Of a stretch of DNA of 64,000 nt, positions 44,640 to 54,234 are shown piece after piece. Source of the DNA: Streptomyces sp. CBMA29 (GTDB lineage: Bacteria > Actinomycetota > Actinomycetes > Streptomycetales > Streptomycetaceae); the NCBI RefSeq assembly GCF_014596445.1, contig NZ_MECL01000063.1, positions 1 through 64,000 on the forward strand. Reading direction: 5' to 3'. The notes under the pieces were generated by a model. That model was not told the origin of the DNA, made no database searches, and worked only from the letters and a program-made list of their open reading frames with translations. The position numbers were made by a program, and so were the translations under genes. Positions within the stretch are counted from its first letter, which is position 1, and every line of letters begins with the position of its first letter.

Positions 44640-46104
44640 AGCTGTCCTAGACAGGCTGACTCGCGAACAGCTCATCGCCGCTGGGACAGCCCTCCCGCGC
44701 CTCTACATCGAAGCCGCTCCCGGTTCCGGAAAGACCACAGTGTCCGCGTACCGCTTCGGCGTGCAGCGCTTTGCTCTGGCCAGCGACCCGCGCGCGGTGG
44801 TCGCCGTCAGTTTCACTCGCTCTGCAACTGCGGAACTACGCGCGCGTGTGCGTGCGGTCTGGGGCCGTGCTGCGATCAACCCGCCACACCGCATCGTTAC
44901 CCTCGACACCGTTGTCTATGACCTGTTGGCCCACCTCCTTCGGACCAAGACCCTCCAATGGCCAGGCGGTCACACCGAACTTGAGGTCCTGGATACGTGG
45001 AAGGCCCATTACGCGACCTGTTATACGGCCCGGGAACCTGTCGTCGAACTCAAGGACCGCCAGATCGTTACTGCGCACACCTACCGTCACGCCAAGGGCA
45101 ACCACCTTGCCCAGTCCGACTTCGACGCTGCCGTGAATGATGGTCGATGCACCCACGACAACGTTCGCGCGATCCTCGAACAAGCTCTGGTCGACCCGGA
45201 GATATCCGACTGTCTGATCGACTACTTCGCCACAACCACGCGCGCTCTGATCGTCGACGAGATCTTTGACGCCAACAGCCTCGACCTGGCCGTAGTCGAA
45301 CTCGCTGCCCAAGCCGGGCTACATGTCACCGTCGTCGGTGACCCCTGGCAGGCCCTGTATGGTTTCCGAGGCGCCCGTCCCGACCTCGTACCCGTTCTCA
45401 TTGACCGCGCCGGGATGGTCACTCTCCAGTTGACGGCGTCCTTCCGCTGGCGTACTCCTGGCCAAAAACTCCTGGCCGCAGCCCTACGGCGAAGAGAATC
45501 CACTACGGTACCCAGCGCTGGGCTGGACGGCGTCGACGTCGTTTTGGCCCGCGAATGGAAACCCTTGTGGAATACGCACCCCCGCGTACTGCCCCTCGCG
45601 TTTCGCTCTGCCACCGGCAACACGCAAGAAGCGGCCTCCACGCTGCTGCTCAACCAGCTCACGCGAAGTGCTTTCGGTGAGAACGCCACCTATGCCGCCG
45701 ATGCTGCCGCCACCCTGCGGTTGGACGAGGATGCCCGCGCTCGCCTCGAACCCCGCCTGGACGCGATCCTTGCGCACCTCGCCGACGAAGAGGATCTGCC
45801 CAGCACCCTCGCGGTCCTCACGGCCACCATCGCCACCGAGTCGTCAGTCAAGATCCCTGGCAGGCACGCGCAGCACATCGAACGACTAAGGCAGTTGCGT
45901 ACCCGCCTCCTCCATCCCTTCGATGATCTTGTGCTCGGTCTGACTACTCATCAGGCCAAAGGGCGAGAGTGGGACTCCGTCGCCGTGCGACTCGAGGCGA
46001 GCGATACACGAGCCCTGTTCGGCGGGCTGGACCAGGACAACGAGGATCACCGCAAGCTCTATGTGGCACTCACCCGCGCTCGCTGCCGATCGCTCGCTGT
46101 GTGA
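44632..46104 (+). CDS. gajB: UvrD/PcrA-like helicase, Gabija GajB-like
   Basis: 490 residues from GTG 44632, inside the end of the OLD gene, so translation is coupled. Superfamily 1 motifs in order: Walker [26 protein letters not shown] (Ia), [12 protein letters not shown] (II; DEIFD in place of DEAQD), [15 protein letters not shown] (III), TASFRWRTP (IV), [12 protein letters not shown] (V) and [12 protein letters not shown] (VI). Size fits GajB. In Gabija the helicase binds the GajA tetramer and senses DNA termini; here the role is inferred from the pair. Confidence 0.85.
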   Translation: MTEAVLDRLTREQLIAAGTALPRLYIEAAPGSGKTTVSAYRFGVQRFALASDPRAVVAVSFTRSATAELRARVRAVWGRAAINPPHRIVTLDTVVYDLLAHLLRTKTLQWPGGHTELEVLDTWKAHYATCYTAREPVVELKDRQIVTAHTYRHAKGNHLAQSDFDAAVNDGRCTHDNVRAILEQALVDPEISDCLIDYFATTTRALIVDEIFDANSLDLAVVELAAQAGLHVTVVGDPWQALYGFRGARPDLVPVLIDRAGMVTLQLTASFRWRTPGQKLLAAALRRRESTTVPSAGLDGVDVVLAREWKPLWNTHPRVLPLAFRSATGNTQEAASTLLLNQLTRSAFGENATYAADAAATLRLDEDARARLEPRLDAILAHLADEEDLPSTLAVLTATIATESSVKIPGRHAQHIERLRQLRTRLLHPFDDLVLGLTTHQAKGREWDSVAVRLEASDTRALFGGLDQDNEDHRKLYVALTRARCRSLAV

Positions 46105-46153
46105 GCTGCGGCCCAAGAGCCCAAGAGCCCAAGGGCGCGGTCGGTGGGGCGGC

Positions 46154-46159
46154 CTACAA
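46154..46159 (+). promoter_or_regulatory. -10-like TACAAT just before the nuclease gene
   Basis: TACAAT lies nine bases before ATG 46169 in a 64-bp gap with no ribosome site. A start of transcription about 7 nt downstream would give an almost leaderless mRNA, common in Streptomyces. It suggests that the nuclease gene can be transcribed apart from the helicase gene. Confidence 0.5.
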
Positions 46160-46168
46160 TCATTGGTT

Positions 46169-47332
46169 ATGGGCGTATACACAAACCGGAAGCAGACGGA
46201 TGCGTCGCCGAAGCGAGCGGCAGAGTCCGATGCTGGATTCTTCGAGAGGATCGCTGGTCCGTTCTGGGATCAGGTTCGGGACGTGATCAACGAATGGTGG
46301 TCTCACCTTCCGGATCATGCCCAGCCCGGCGTCCGCAGCCGACTGTTGGACCGGAACCTCGACGCGAACGTCTTCTCTGCCTTGTGGGAGTTGTACCTGC
46401 ACGAAATGCTAATCGGCTCAGGGTGCAATGTGGAGGTCGAGCTGAGGCTGGGAACCCGAGGCAAGAATCCCGACTTCCTGGTCACTTCCGACGGTGAGCA
46501 ATTCGTTGTCGAGGCGAAGTGGACAGCCCAGCGGCTCGGCGATGAAGGTCGTCATTCAGTGCCGGCACAGATGGTCGATGCCATCGATCGAGTGCCAAGC
46601 CCAAACTTTTTCCTGTCGTACAGGCTTGACGCGGCTGGGACGGGAACGCCACCACAGAAGCGGCTGAAGTCTGGACTGGCTCGATGGCTTGAGGGCTTGG
46701 ACCCTGACCAAGTTATCGCGGGGTACGAACGAAGGGAGCCTTTGCCCACGTGCACCTGGCAGGAAGCCGGCTGGTGCCTCACCTTTCAGGCGATCCCTCG
46801 CAGCCCCGACAGACGAGGTGCTTTCGCAGGTGGGACGATCGGCGTCCACCCTTCTCAGTGGCTCGACGAGCAGTCGAATCGGGTACTTGCTGCGGTCAAG
46901 AAGAAGGGCGGAAAATACGGCGACTTGGGCCTACCGTTCATCGTTGCGGTAGGCCACGCGGCCTTCTTTCCCGAAGACCAGGACACGGAGACCGGACTGT
47001 ACGGGACTTCTGTCATGTACGCCCATGAGAACCTTCCGGCCATGGGCCGCTTGCCCGATGGCTACTGGACTGATGCCCGTGTCCGTACACATAGCCGGGT
47101 CAGCGGCGTACTCACCGTCGACAATCCAGCACCATGGACTTGGACGAAGAACCCTCCTGTCCTGTGGCAGAGCCCGGACCCCAACTCGCTGCCAGCCCCA
47201 GTCCTTCCTACTTGGGGGTCCGCACGACTGCTCGATGTGCAGGTAGAACGGCAGTCAGCGGCCCAGCCTCCCCACACTGCGCTTGGATTGCCCGAGCACT
47301 GGCCAGTTGGCGATGCCTTCGCCCGGCGCTGA
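46169..47332 (+). CDS. PD-(D/E)XK nuclease-like protein
   Basis: 387 residues from ATG 46169. The N-terminal domain has ALWELYLHEM (helix with Glu74), then NPDFLV (Asp102) and QFVVEAKW (Glu115, Lys117), the D...ExK core of PD-(D/E)XK nucleases. The C-terminal half (GGTIGVHPSQWLDEQSNRVL, PFIVAVGHAAFFPEDQD) is unassigned. It follows the OLD/UvrD pair by 64 bp, same strand, and could be a third component or an independent restriction-like gene. Convergent with the lanthipeptide cluster. Confidence 0.8.
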   Translation: MGVYTNRKQTDASPKRAAESDAGFFERIAGPFWDQVRDVINEWWSHLPDHAQPGVRSRLLDRNLDANVFSALWELYLHEMLIGSGCNVEVELRLGTRGKNPDFLVTSDGEQFVVEAKWTAQRLGDEGRHSVPAQMVDAIDRVPSPNFFLSYRLDAAGTGTPPQKRLKSGLARWLEGLDPDQVIAGYERREPLPTCTWQEAGWCLTFQAIPRSPDRRGAFAGGTIGVHPSQWLDEQSNRVLAAVKKKGGKYGDLGLPFIVAVGHAAFFPEDQDTETGLYGTSVMYAHENLPAMGRLPDGYWTDARVRTHSRVSGVLTVDNPAPWTWTKNPPVLWQSPDPNSLPAPVLPTWGSARLLDVQVERQSAAQPPHTALGLPEHWPVGDAFARR

Positions 47333-47370
47333 CCGTCACGACATCTCCGACTCCTGCCTTCCTCACTACC

Positions 47371-48342
47371 TCACCGCCAGATGACCGAGGAGGAGCCCAG
47401 GATTGCGGTTCGGGCTCTCCAGGCGAGGGTGCTTTGGGCGCGGAGGGTGAGGCCGAGGCGGTTCCAGTGGAAGATGACGTGGTAGCTGAGGATTTGGCGT
47501 AGGCCGCGGTCGAGGGTGCCCTGTTGGACGGCGGCGGCGAGGGCTTGGCCGGTGTCGTGGAAGGCTGCTGCCCATTCGGCGGCCGGGGCCAGGGGGCCGT
47601 TGGGGTTCAGTAGGGCTTCGGTGTCGGCCTGGAGCAGGGTGCGGATCTCGATGGCTCGCGCTTCGAGTGTTTCGCGGGGTATGTCCGCGGTGTTGGAGCG
47701 GTGTTCGGTGGTGATCACGTGGTGCCAGACGTCGCCCTGTTCGTACCATTCGAGGCCGGCGGCGCGCATGAGGGTTGTGCACAGGAGTACGGATAGCTCG
47801 CGGGGGCCGAGGGGGAGGTTCTCGCGGAAGGGCAGTTGTTGGATTTCGCGGCTGTCGGTGATGAACAGGGTGTGTGCGGCGGTCATGGTGGCGGGGCCGC
47901 CGAAGGCGGCTGTTTCGGGTTCGTAGATGCCCGGCCACCAGCGGTGGAGGTGGCCTTCGGTGACCAGGCGGTCGAGGTCGTCGCCTATCGGGGTCGTGGT
48001 TTTGAGGCGGAGGCGCCAGCAGGGGTGTTTGCGGGTGTACCACCAGCCGTCGAGGGTGCCATTGGTCTCGGCGGCGTGTAGCAGCGGCAGGACGTGGGTG
48101 GTGAAGGTGTGGTCTGCGTGCGCCCAGTCGGCGAAGTGGAGGTAGACGTGCCACCACTCGTGTTGTGCTGCGTGGTGGGCGAGGGCTTCGCGGCCTGCTT
48201 GTTGGAAGACCTGGAGGGCGTCGGAGAGGTTCGCCGGGTCCATGCGGGCCTCGGCGGCAGCTTCGGTGAGCGGACGCCCGGAGAGCACGGCCAACACGGC
48301 GCGTTCAGCAGGACCGGGCTGGGTCAGTTGATCAGGAGGCAT
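47371..48342 (-). CDS. Stand-alone thiopeptide/lantibiotic-type elimination-domain (SpaB_C-like) protein
   Basis: 323 residues from ATG 48342, within the end of the lanC-like gene. After a short winged-helix-like start (AERAVLAVLSGRPLTEAAAEA) comes the SpaB C-terminal pattern: EWWHVYLHFADWAHADHTF, GWWYTRKHPCWRLRLK, WWPGIYEPETAAFGGPATM and LLCTTLMRAAGLEWYEQGDVWHH. In class I lanthipeptide pathways this domain removes glutamate from glutamylated Ser/Thr to give dehydro residues. The LanB upstream already has such a domain, so this is a second copy, last gene of the operon. Confidence 0.85.
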   Translation of the reverse strand: MPPDQLTQPGPAERAVLAVLSGRPLTEAAAEARMDPANLSDALQVFQQAGREALAHHAAQHEWWHVYLHFADWAHADHTFTTHVLPLLHAAETNGTLDGWWYTRKHPCWRLRLKTTTPIGDDLDRLVTEGHLHRWWPGIYEPETAAFGGPATMTAAHTLFITDSREIQQLPFRENLPLGPRELSVLLCTTLMRAAGLEWYEQGDVWHHVITTEHRSNTADIPRETLEARAIEIRTLLQADTEALLNPNGPLAPAAEWAAAFHDTGQALAAAVQQGTLDRGLRQILSYHVIFHWNRLGLTLRAQSTLAWRARTAILGSSSVIWR

Positions 48343-49556
48343 GCGTCCCATCCGGTGACCGGGGGTTGTTGGGTGGCGAGGGTGGACAGGGCGAGGGCGG
48401 TGCCTGCGGCGCCGTTCAGAAGGCCGGGTGCCGCTGCGGGGCTGAGCCGCGTGTGGTCGAGGAGTGCGCGGCCGAGCGTGGGGAGCAGTTCGGGGAGGCG
48501 GGGGTCGAGGGTGTCGGCGGCGGCGCGGCTGGCGGTTTGGTAGATGCCGGCCCAGCCGTGGCAGAGGCTGGTGTTGGTGACGTTGGCGAGTTGGGCGGGG
48601 TCGCTTAGGGCCCGGTGGAGGGCGTCTTCGTAGAACGTCTGGAGGCTGGTGTCGCGCAGCGCGATGCCGGCGAGCTGTCCTGCCCGTGCGATGCCGGTGG
48701 TTCCGTAGCACCAGCTCGGTCGGGCGTCGTGAGGCCGGTGGAGGTGGCGGCGTTCGAGGTCGTGGCGAGAGAGGTGCTCGGGCCACCACGGGCCGGTGCC
48801 GGAGTCCTGGCGCCAGGTGTTGAGGTGGTCGCAGACGGCCCGGATGGCGTCGCGGTGGCCGGGGACTTCGATGCCGCGTCGTAGCGCCTGGGCGAGCAGC
48901 AGGAGTGGGCCGGCGATGCCGTGGGCAGCTCCCAAGTTGGCGTGCCCGCCAGGGAATTGCGGGGAGCGGCCGCGGTGCGGGTCGTGGCGGACCCACCAGC
49001 CGGGCAGGCCGCGGCCTCCTGGAGCAAGCGGTCGGGTCAGGGCGACGAGGTAGCGCAGTACGCGTTCGAGGGCTCCGCTTTCGGGGCTGGTGCGCAGCAG
49101 GTAGGCGCCGACGCCGGTCAGACCGTAGAAGAGGTCGTACTCGGCGAAAGCCGCAAGGTCCCCGCGGCGGATGCGGGCGAGGGCTGCGTCGGTACGGCGG
49201 TGGGTTAGCGCCAGGACGTGCTGGTGCACGGTGCGCCGGGCTCGGGCGTAGAGGTGGTCGTACTCGGCGGGTGGGGTGCTGAGCAGGAAACCGATGGCCG
49301 GTGCGCCGAGGAAGAGGCCGGTGGTGTCGGCGGCGCTGACCTGTCCGGAAGCCGCGGTGGCGATCCAGCGGTGGGCGGCCTGCCAGGGCTGGGCGTGGCG
49401 GCGGGCGGCTTCGACGTGGAGCAGGGCCGTTCCGGCGGCGCCGTCGGCGAGGGACTGTACGGCCCATGGCTCGTCCGGGTGCGGTGGCGCGGGTTCGGCC
49501 AGGTCGCGGACGACCTGAAGCACCGTGTCGGAGGCGCTGGTTGTCGTCGCGGTCAT
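48324..49556 (-). CDS. lanC: LanC-like lanthionine cyclase
   Basis: 410 residues from ATG 49556, overlapping the lanB stop (ATGA). GGHANLGAAHGIAGPLLLL and the zinc ligands in SWCYGTTGIARAG (Cys) and SLCHGWAGIY (Cys-His) are those of LanC cyclases, which add Cys thiols to dehydro residues to form thioether rings. A double alpha-barrel repeat is apparent (DGAAGTALLHVEAARRHAQP at the start, GLLNGAAGTALALS at the end). Cytosolic, acting after LanB. Confidence 0.92.
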   Translation of the reverse strand: MTATTTSASDTVLQVVRDLAEPAPPHPDEPWAVQSLADGAAGTALLHVEAARRHAQPWQAAHRWIATAASGQVSAADTTGLFLGAPAIGFLLSTPPAEYDHLYARARRTVHQHVLALTHRRTDAALARIRRGDLAAFAEYDLFYGLTGVGAYLLRTSPESGALERVLRYLVALTRPLAPGGRGLPGWWVRHDPHRGRSPQFPGGHANLGAAHGIAGPLLLLAQALRRGIEVPGHRDAIRAVCDHLNTWRQDSGTGPWWPEHLSRHDLERRHLHRPHDARPSWCYGTTGIARAGQLAGIALRDTSLQTFYEDALHRALSDPAQLANVTNTSLCHGWAGIYQTASRAAADTLDPRLPELLPTLGRALLDHTRLSPAAAPGLLNGAAGTALALSTLATQQPPVTGWDACLLIN

Positions 49557-52500
49557 CGGGCTGCCTTCTGTTGGCGCAGGGCGGCTGTACGGGCGAGGCG
49601 GAGGGTGAGGGCTTCGGCGGTGGGGTCGGCGCCCAGCGCCCGGACGTGGTGCTGGTGCAGCAGTGAGCGGGCGGCCCGGAGCGGATCGGTGCCGGCGAGG
49701 TGGAGCCGGTAGGCGTCGAGGGCTGCGGCGCGGGCCTGCCACGCCCGGACGATGGCGTCGCCTCCAGGCAGGGCACCTATGGCGTCCCAGCCGCCGGGCG
49801 AGGCGAGATCGAGGACTTGGTCGCGCAAGCGACGGTCCAGACGGCCGGTGGTCTGCGGCAGCCGCTCGATGAGCCAGGCCGCGCCCTGGGCCTCGGAGGG
49901 CGCGAGGTGCTGGATGAGGTCGAGGAAGCTGGCGGCGGCGAGGGCCTGTGGGGTGACGCTGTCGGTCTGGCCGGTGAAGCGAATCTGCGCGAGGGCGGCG
50001 GCGGAGTCGGCGGCGAACACACGGTGTGCGGCGTCCATCGCGTCGCCGTAGCCGAACCGACCGGTCTGCGGCCGGTAGTCGGCCAAGGTGAGACCGGCGG
50101 CGAGACCGGACCTGTGGAGGGTGTCCGCCCAGTCGTGCACGGCTTCGGCCGCCGTGGCGTAGGTGCCGGAGGCGAGGTGGAGGACGACGTCGAGGTACTG
50201 GTCGGCGTCCGGGCGGGCCATCTCGCGGTGCCGGGTGAACCACCACATCGGTTGGACGTCGCCCAACACAGCCAGCAGGAGCGGGAGTTGCTGGGTCAGG
50301 ATCTCGTCGTAGCGTCCGGGGTGGGCGTGCAGCCGGGCGTACAGCACGCTGCCCGCGCCGGGAAGGTGGAGCTGGGCCGGTGCGGCTCCGACGGCTGGCG
50401 ATATGTCGCTTTCCTCGGTGCGCGGGATCTGCGCGGTGTTGCGTAGAGAGACCCAGATTTCGTGAGCGCGTCCGATCCAGCCGTGCGCGTCAGCGGCGGG
50501 CGCCTCCCGCAACTCCAGGCGCCGGTTCCGGCCGAGCTGGGTGCGCAGCAGGCGGCGTTGCACCGGGTGGGTCAGGTCCAGCGGCAGACGCTGGTCGTAC
50601 TCGATCACGCTGACGGTGGCCGGCACGCGCAGCCGCGTACGCCAGGCGTCGAACTCCCGGTCCCACATGCCCTGTTCGGCGGCGCGGCCGGGCAACTCCT
50701 CGGCGGTGAGCAGCCAGCGGGCCGGAGCGAGGATCGTGCGGCGGTAGCGCACCCGGGGCAGGTACGGCAGGCGGGCGGCGGCACCGAAGTCGAACGGCTT
50801 GTACGCGGCATACCGGGCGCCGGCGACCTCGGCAAGGAACCGGGCCAGCGCCGGGGTCTGGGTAGCGGCTTCGAGGGCGTGCAGGACGCGCACGTCCAGG
50901 CGGCGTCCGGTGGAGCGCTGGATCAGGTGGAAGTGGCGGGCGTCGGCGGTGACGGCGATGTCGTCGAGGCCGATCGTCTCGCCGTCGGCGGCAAGGCATT
51001 CACCCACGGCGATGACATGGGGCAGGAGGCGGAGCGTGCGGATGACGTTCTCGACGCGGCGTTTGCGGGGCGGGAAGCTGAGCTGCGCGGTGAGCGCGTC
51101 GGGGTCGGTGCGGAAGCCGGTGGCCAGGTCGTCCTGTTGGTCGGGGGTGAGCAGGTGGGCGAACCGTCCGGCCATGCTGCTGCCCGGCCGGGGCACCGCG
51201 GTGATCTCGACCTCGAAAGCGCCGCGCGCGAGGGCTGCGGTGGAGGAGGCGTGGATCTCGAAGGCGGTTTCGACGCGAGGCACGAAGTGCGGGTCGGTGC
51301 CGGCGGCGTCCGCGAGAGCGTCGACCGTCTTGTCGGTGAGGACAAGTTCGTCGAGCCCACCCATCAGCACCGGTTGCAGCAGCGCGAGCAGGGTCTCGTC
51401 CCGGTCGGTGAGGAGCTTGGGCGGTCGGCCGCGCTCCGAGCCGAGGAACCCGGCCGGTAGGCCGAGGCCGCTGTCGGAGGTCAGCTCCAGGACGGGCACG
51501 AGCGCGCCGAAGCCGTACCGGGCGCGGAAGCGGCGGTGGTAGTCGCGCCAGTGCCCGTAGCCGTACGGCTGCGAGGTGATCCGGTACAACGCAGTGACGG
51601 CGGCCTGCACCTCTTCGAGCACGGCGGAGGGGATCTGGACGTCGCAGTCGAGGCCGGTGTCGATGGTCAAGGGTGTCGGTGTCGCCGTCGAGAGGGCGCG
51701 CATTTTCGGGATGACGCGGTCCAGCGCGATGGCGGCCGACAAGGGCTGATGGGCGGCGATGTCGTCGCGTATGCCGTACAACTCAGTTATCTGATCGTGC
51801 AGTTCGGGGACGGTGCGCGCGTCGAGCCGTTCCAGCTCGGCGCACAGGTGGCCGAAGGCGTCCAGGACGGTCGTCGGCGCCCACAGGCTCGTGATGAGGA
51901 GCTGCTGGCCGATCAGATCGCGCAGGAGTTGGTCGATCTGGTCGGTGGCGGCCTGCGGGAAGAGCTGGTGCAGGTGGGCGGCCAGGTCGGCGTAGGTGAT
52001 CGGCTCGCGTGCGGCGGCCATCGCGGCGGCTACGGGTCGGGTGTTGCGCACGGAGATCTCGATCGGGGCGAGGAGCGGGGCGAAGGCGTCGGCGGGAGGC
52101 CCTGCGGCGACGAGGCGGTCGCCGCGTTCACGGGCGGTGTTGTTGGCCGTCAGCGGGAGCCGGCGCAGCAGCTCGGGACTGGACTGGAGGCGCGCGATGA
52201 TGTCGGTGACCCATTCGGCGTCGGCCCGCAGCAGTGCCCGGTGCTTCTCACCCCACACGGCGCGGGCCGTGTCCGCGACGGCTATCGGGGCGGTGCCGGC
52301 GAACAGGCCGAGCGGGGTGGGCCTGTTCTGCCAGCGCAGCAGGTAGGCGACCGTGGACAGCGCCGTACGCCTCACCTGCCGAGCCCGCGTCTCCCGCTCG
52401 CCGACGACGGCTTCAACTGCCTCCGCCAGTACGGGCGTAGCCGCGCGGAGAGCGTCGCGGAACGTCTCCTGCTGCCACTGACGCGTCAGCCACGTACGGG

Positions 52501-52618
52501 TGGCCGCCACGTCGTCCAGGTTGAGGCTGCGGGGCAGGTCCGCGGTGTTGGGGATGGTGCTGGCTCGCAGCATCGCGGGCCCCTGCCATCTGTAGCTGAC
52601 GGCCGGGTGCGGCGCCAT
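49553..52618 (-). CDS. lanB: Class I lantibiotic dehydratase (LanB)
   Basis: 1021 residues from ATG 52618, with GGAAGGG seven bases upstream; ATG 52624 is too close to it. The N-terminal glutamylation domain is recognised by AYLLRWQNRPTPLGLFAGTA and YHRRFRARYGFGALVPVLEL, and by PRVRYRRTILAPARWLL. The C-terminal elimination domain starts near SVLYARLHAHPGRYDEILTQ with MWWFTRHREMARPDADQYLD. It uses glutamyl-tRNA to activate Ser/Thr of the precursor 90 bp upstream. Full length, no damage seen. Confidence 0.93.
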   Translation of the reverse strand: MAPHPAVSYRWQGPAMLRASTIPNTADLPRSLNLDDVAATRTWLTRQWQQETFRDALRAATPVLAEAVEAVVGERETRARQVRRTALSTVAYLLRWQNRPTPLGLFAGTAPIAVADTARAVWGEKHRALLRADAEWVTDIIARLQSSPELLRRLPLTANNTARERGDRLVAAGPPADAFAPLLAPIEISVRNTRPVAAAMAAAREPITYADLAAHLHQLFPQAATDQIDQLLRDLIGQQLLITSLWAPTTVLDAFGHLCAELERLDARTVPELHDQITELYGIRDDIAAHQPLSAAIALDRVIPKMRALSTATPTPLTIDTGLDCDVQIPSAVLEEVQAAVTALYRITSQPYGYGHWRDYHRRFRARYGFGALVPVLELTSDSGLGLPAGFLGSERGRPPKLLTDRDETLLALLQPVLMGGLDELVLTDKTVDALADAAGTDPHFVPRVETAFEIHASSTAALARGAFEVEITAVPRPGSSMAGRFAHLLTPDQQDDLATGFRTDPDALTAQLSFPPRKRRVENVIRTLRLLPHVIAVGECLAADGETIGLDDIAVTADARHFHLIQRSTGRRLDVRVLHALEAATQTPALARFLAEVAGARYAAYKPFDFGAAARLPYLPRVRYRRTILAPARWLLTAEELPGRAAEQGMWDREFDAWRTRLRVPATVSVIEYDQRLPLDLTHPVQRRLLRTQLGRNRRLELREAPAADAHGWIGRAHEIWVSLRNTAQIPRTEESDISPAVGAAPAQLHLPGAGSVLYARLHAHPGRYDEILTQQLPLLLAVLGDVQPMWWFTRHREMARPDADQYLDVVLHLASGTYATAAEAVHDWADTLHRSGLAAGLTLADYRPQTGRFGYGDAMDAAHRVFAADSAAALAQIRFTGQTDSVTPQALAAASFLDLIQHLAPSEAQGAAWLIERLPQTTGRLDRRLRDQVLDLASPGGWDAIGALPGGDAIVRAWQARAAALDAYRLHLAGTDPLRAARSLLHQHHVRALGADPTAEALTLRLARTAALRQQKAAR

Positions 52619-52708
52619 GGGCATTCCCTTCCTGTACGGGCGCGCGGGCGGCCGGTGAGCCGGGCCGGGTGTGCACCCGGCCCACCGGATGGAGGAAGTT
52701 GCCTGGGA

Positions 52709-52909
52709 TCAGGCGGGGTCCTCGACGAAGGAACTGCACGCCGAGGAGCCGTTCGCGCAGGTGGTGCCGCAGCCGTCGCTGGTGGTGCACATGAGCTTGC
52801 CGTGCGGGTGCGTGGCGATGACGACCCTCACGTCGAGCGGGGCGAAGTCGTCGAAGTCATCGCTGAAGGCCGTCGGTTCGGGGGCCGGGGCCAAGATGGT
52901 GGTGGTCAT
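52709..52909 (-). CDS. FxLD-type lanthipeptide precursor
   Basis: 66 residues from ATG 52909, behind GGAAGGAATGGC. The acidic leader (EPTAFSDDFDDF) holds FAPLDVRVV, a form of the FxLD motif recognised by the modifying enzymes. The core from about residue 33 has four Cys (41, 47, 51, 58) and numerous Ser/Thr: MCTTSDGCGTTCANG, then SSACSSFVEDPA. Asp45-Gly46 is a favourable aspartimide/isoaspartate site, fitting the methyltransferase beside it. Ring pattern and bioactivity cannot be deduced. Too short for most gene callers, but context is decisive. Confidence 0.9.
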   Translation of the reverse strand: MTTTILAPAPEPTAFSDDFDDFAPLDVRVVIATHPHGKLMCTTSDGCGTTCANGSSACSSFVEDPA

Positions 52910-52961
52910 GGCGGTGCCATTCCTTCCGTTAAGGGGTTGGTGCGGGATCCCTGGTCCGTAG

Positions 52962-54194
52962 TCATCGCTGCGCGGGCCAGGAGAGCGAGATCCGGCTATG
53001 GACCTTGTCGATGACGCGGGCGCCGGAGATCCGCTCGTCGGGGGTACCGGCCGGATAGACGCGGATGACGGGGCCGGGGCCGCCTCGGTGCTCGCCGGCC
53101 CAGTCACGCAGATGGCCGGCGAGGGTCTCGGCGAACGCGGCGGCGTCGGGGCCGAGGGCGTGCACGCCGAACTCGACGTGCTTGTTGTCCTCGGTGCGAC
53201 GCGTGGTGAGGTAGCCGAAGGTGCGGCCCTGGTCGTCCACGGCGGCCAGCGCGAAGCCCTTGTTGGCCGGGGCGACGATGCCGGAGTCCAGCTCCGGGTC
53301 GACGGCCATGATGCAGAAGCCGGGAAGGCTGATGGCCAGGTGCATCTGGAGGGTGTCCAGCAGTTCGCTGACGCCGATGGTCACCGCGGTCCACATCTCG
53401 AACCGCGGGTACGTCACGGCGTTGTCGAGCAGGCTCGGGTCGGTCGGCAGACCGTCGTCGAACCGCAGCCCGATCTCCGGGGTGCCGTTGACCAGCAGCA
53501 GTTCCTCGTTGTGCGCGGTGGAGCCCTGCATCGGTACGAAGCCGCAGATCTTCGCGGACTCGCTCTCCAGATGGTCGCCGACGCGGGTGAAGGCAACGGA
53601 ACGGGTCAGGCCGCGCATCCGCAACGGCACCACCAGGCGACCGCCGGGAGTGAGTTGGTCGATCCACGTCGGCGGAATGTCCCAGGCTCCGGCGGTCACC
53701 ATCACGACGTCGACCTTCCCCAGGCCGGGGATCGGTTCGGCGGCGTCGGCCGTGACGACCACGACCTGGTCGTATCCGTGCTCATCCAGCAGCCGACGGG
53801 CGCGGTCGGTCACGACAGGGTCGATGTCCACCGTGGTGACTTCACCGTCCCCACCGACGAGTTCGGCGAGGTAGGCCGCGTTCAGCCCGCCCGACCCGAT
53901 CTCCAGCACCCGCATTCCCGGCTGGACTTGGGCCTGTTCCAGCATCAGGGCCTGGATCTGCGGCGCCGACACGGAGCTGAGCTGCACCCCGTGCTCATCG
54001 GTCTTGGTGATCACCGCCGCGTACGGCTCGTACGCCTTCTCCACGCTCACCTCGGGCGCGAACGCGTGCCGGGGCACCGCGCGCATCACCGCCTCGACCT
54101 CGGGCGTGGTGATCCACGCCTCGGCGCAGAGGGTGTCCACGACGCTGTTCCGCAGGCGGACGGCCTCGTCGGGTTCGACGGTCGTACCGGTCAT
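52962..54194 (-). CDS. FxLD-system PIMT-like O-methyltransferase
   Basis: 410 residues from ATG 54194, behind AAGGAGC. Protein-isoaspartate methyltransferase pattern: RHAFAPEVSVEKAY, VQLSSVSAPQIQALML (normally SQP), SAM motif I VLEIGSGGLNAAYLAEL and TTVDIDPVVTDRA. The C-terminal 170 residues, unlike housekeeping PIMT, are the extension typical of FxLD clusters. It probably methylates an Asp in the modified core and so drives aspartimide or isoaspartate formation; that chemistry is known for related lanthipeptide enzymes and inferred here. Confidence 0.88.
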   Translation of the reverse strand: MTGTTVEPDEAVRLRNSVVDTLCAEAWITTPEVEAVMRAVPRHAFAPEVSVEKAYEPYAAVITKTDEHGVQLSSVSAPQIQALMLEQAQVQPGMRVLEIGSGGLNAAYLAELVGGDGEVTTVDIDPVVTDRARRLLDEHGYDQVVVVTADAAEPIPGLGKVDVVMVTAGAWDIPPTWIDQLTPGGRLVVPLRMRGLTRSVAFTRVGDHLESESAKICGFVPMQGSTAHNEELLLVNGTPEIGLRFDDGLPTDPSLLDNAVTYPRFEMWTAVTIGVSELLDTLQMHLAISLPGFCIMAVDPELDSGIVAPANKGFALAAVDDQGRTFGYLTTRRTEDNKHVEFGVHALGPDAAAFAETLAGHLRDWAGEHRGGPGPVIRVYPAGTPDERISGARVIDKVHSRISLSWPAQR

Positions 54195-54234
54195 GAAAGG
54201 AAGCTCCTTCGATGGAAATACGGTGAGTTGCCAG

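Noticed and set aside
47371..49776. An 801-residue protein ending in the elimination domain
   Set aside because: Its first 478 residues are an Arg/Pro-rich shadow of lanC and lanB; the real start is ATG 48342.
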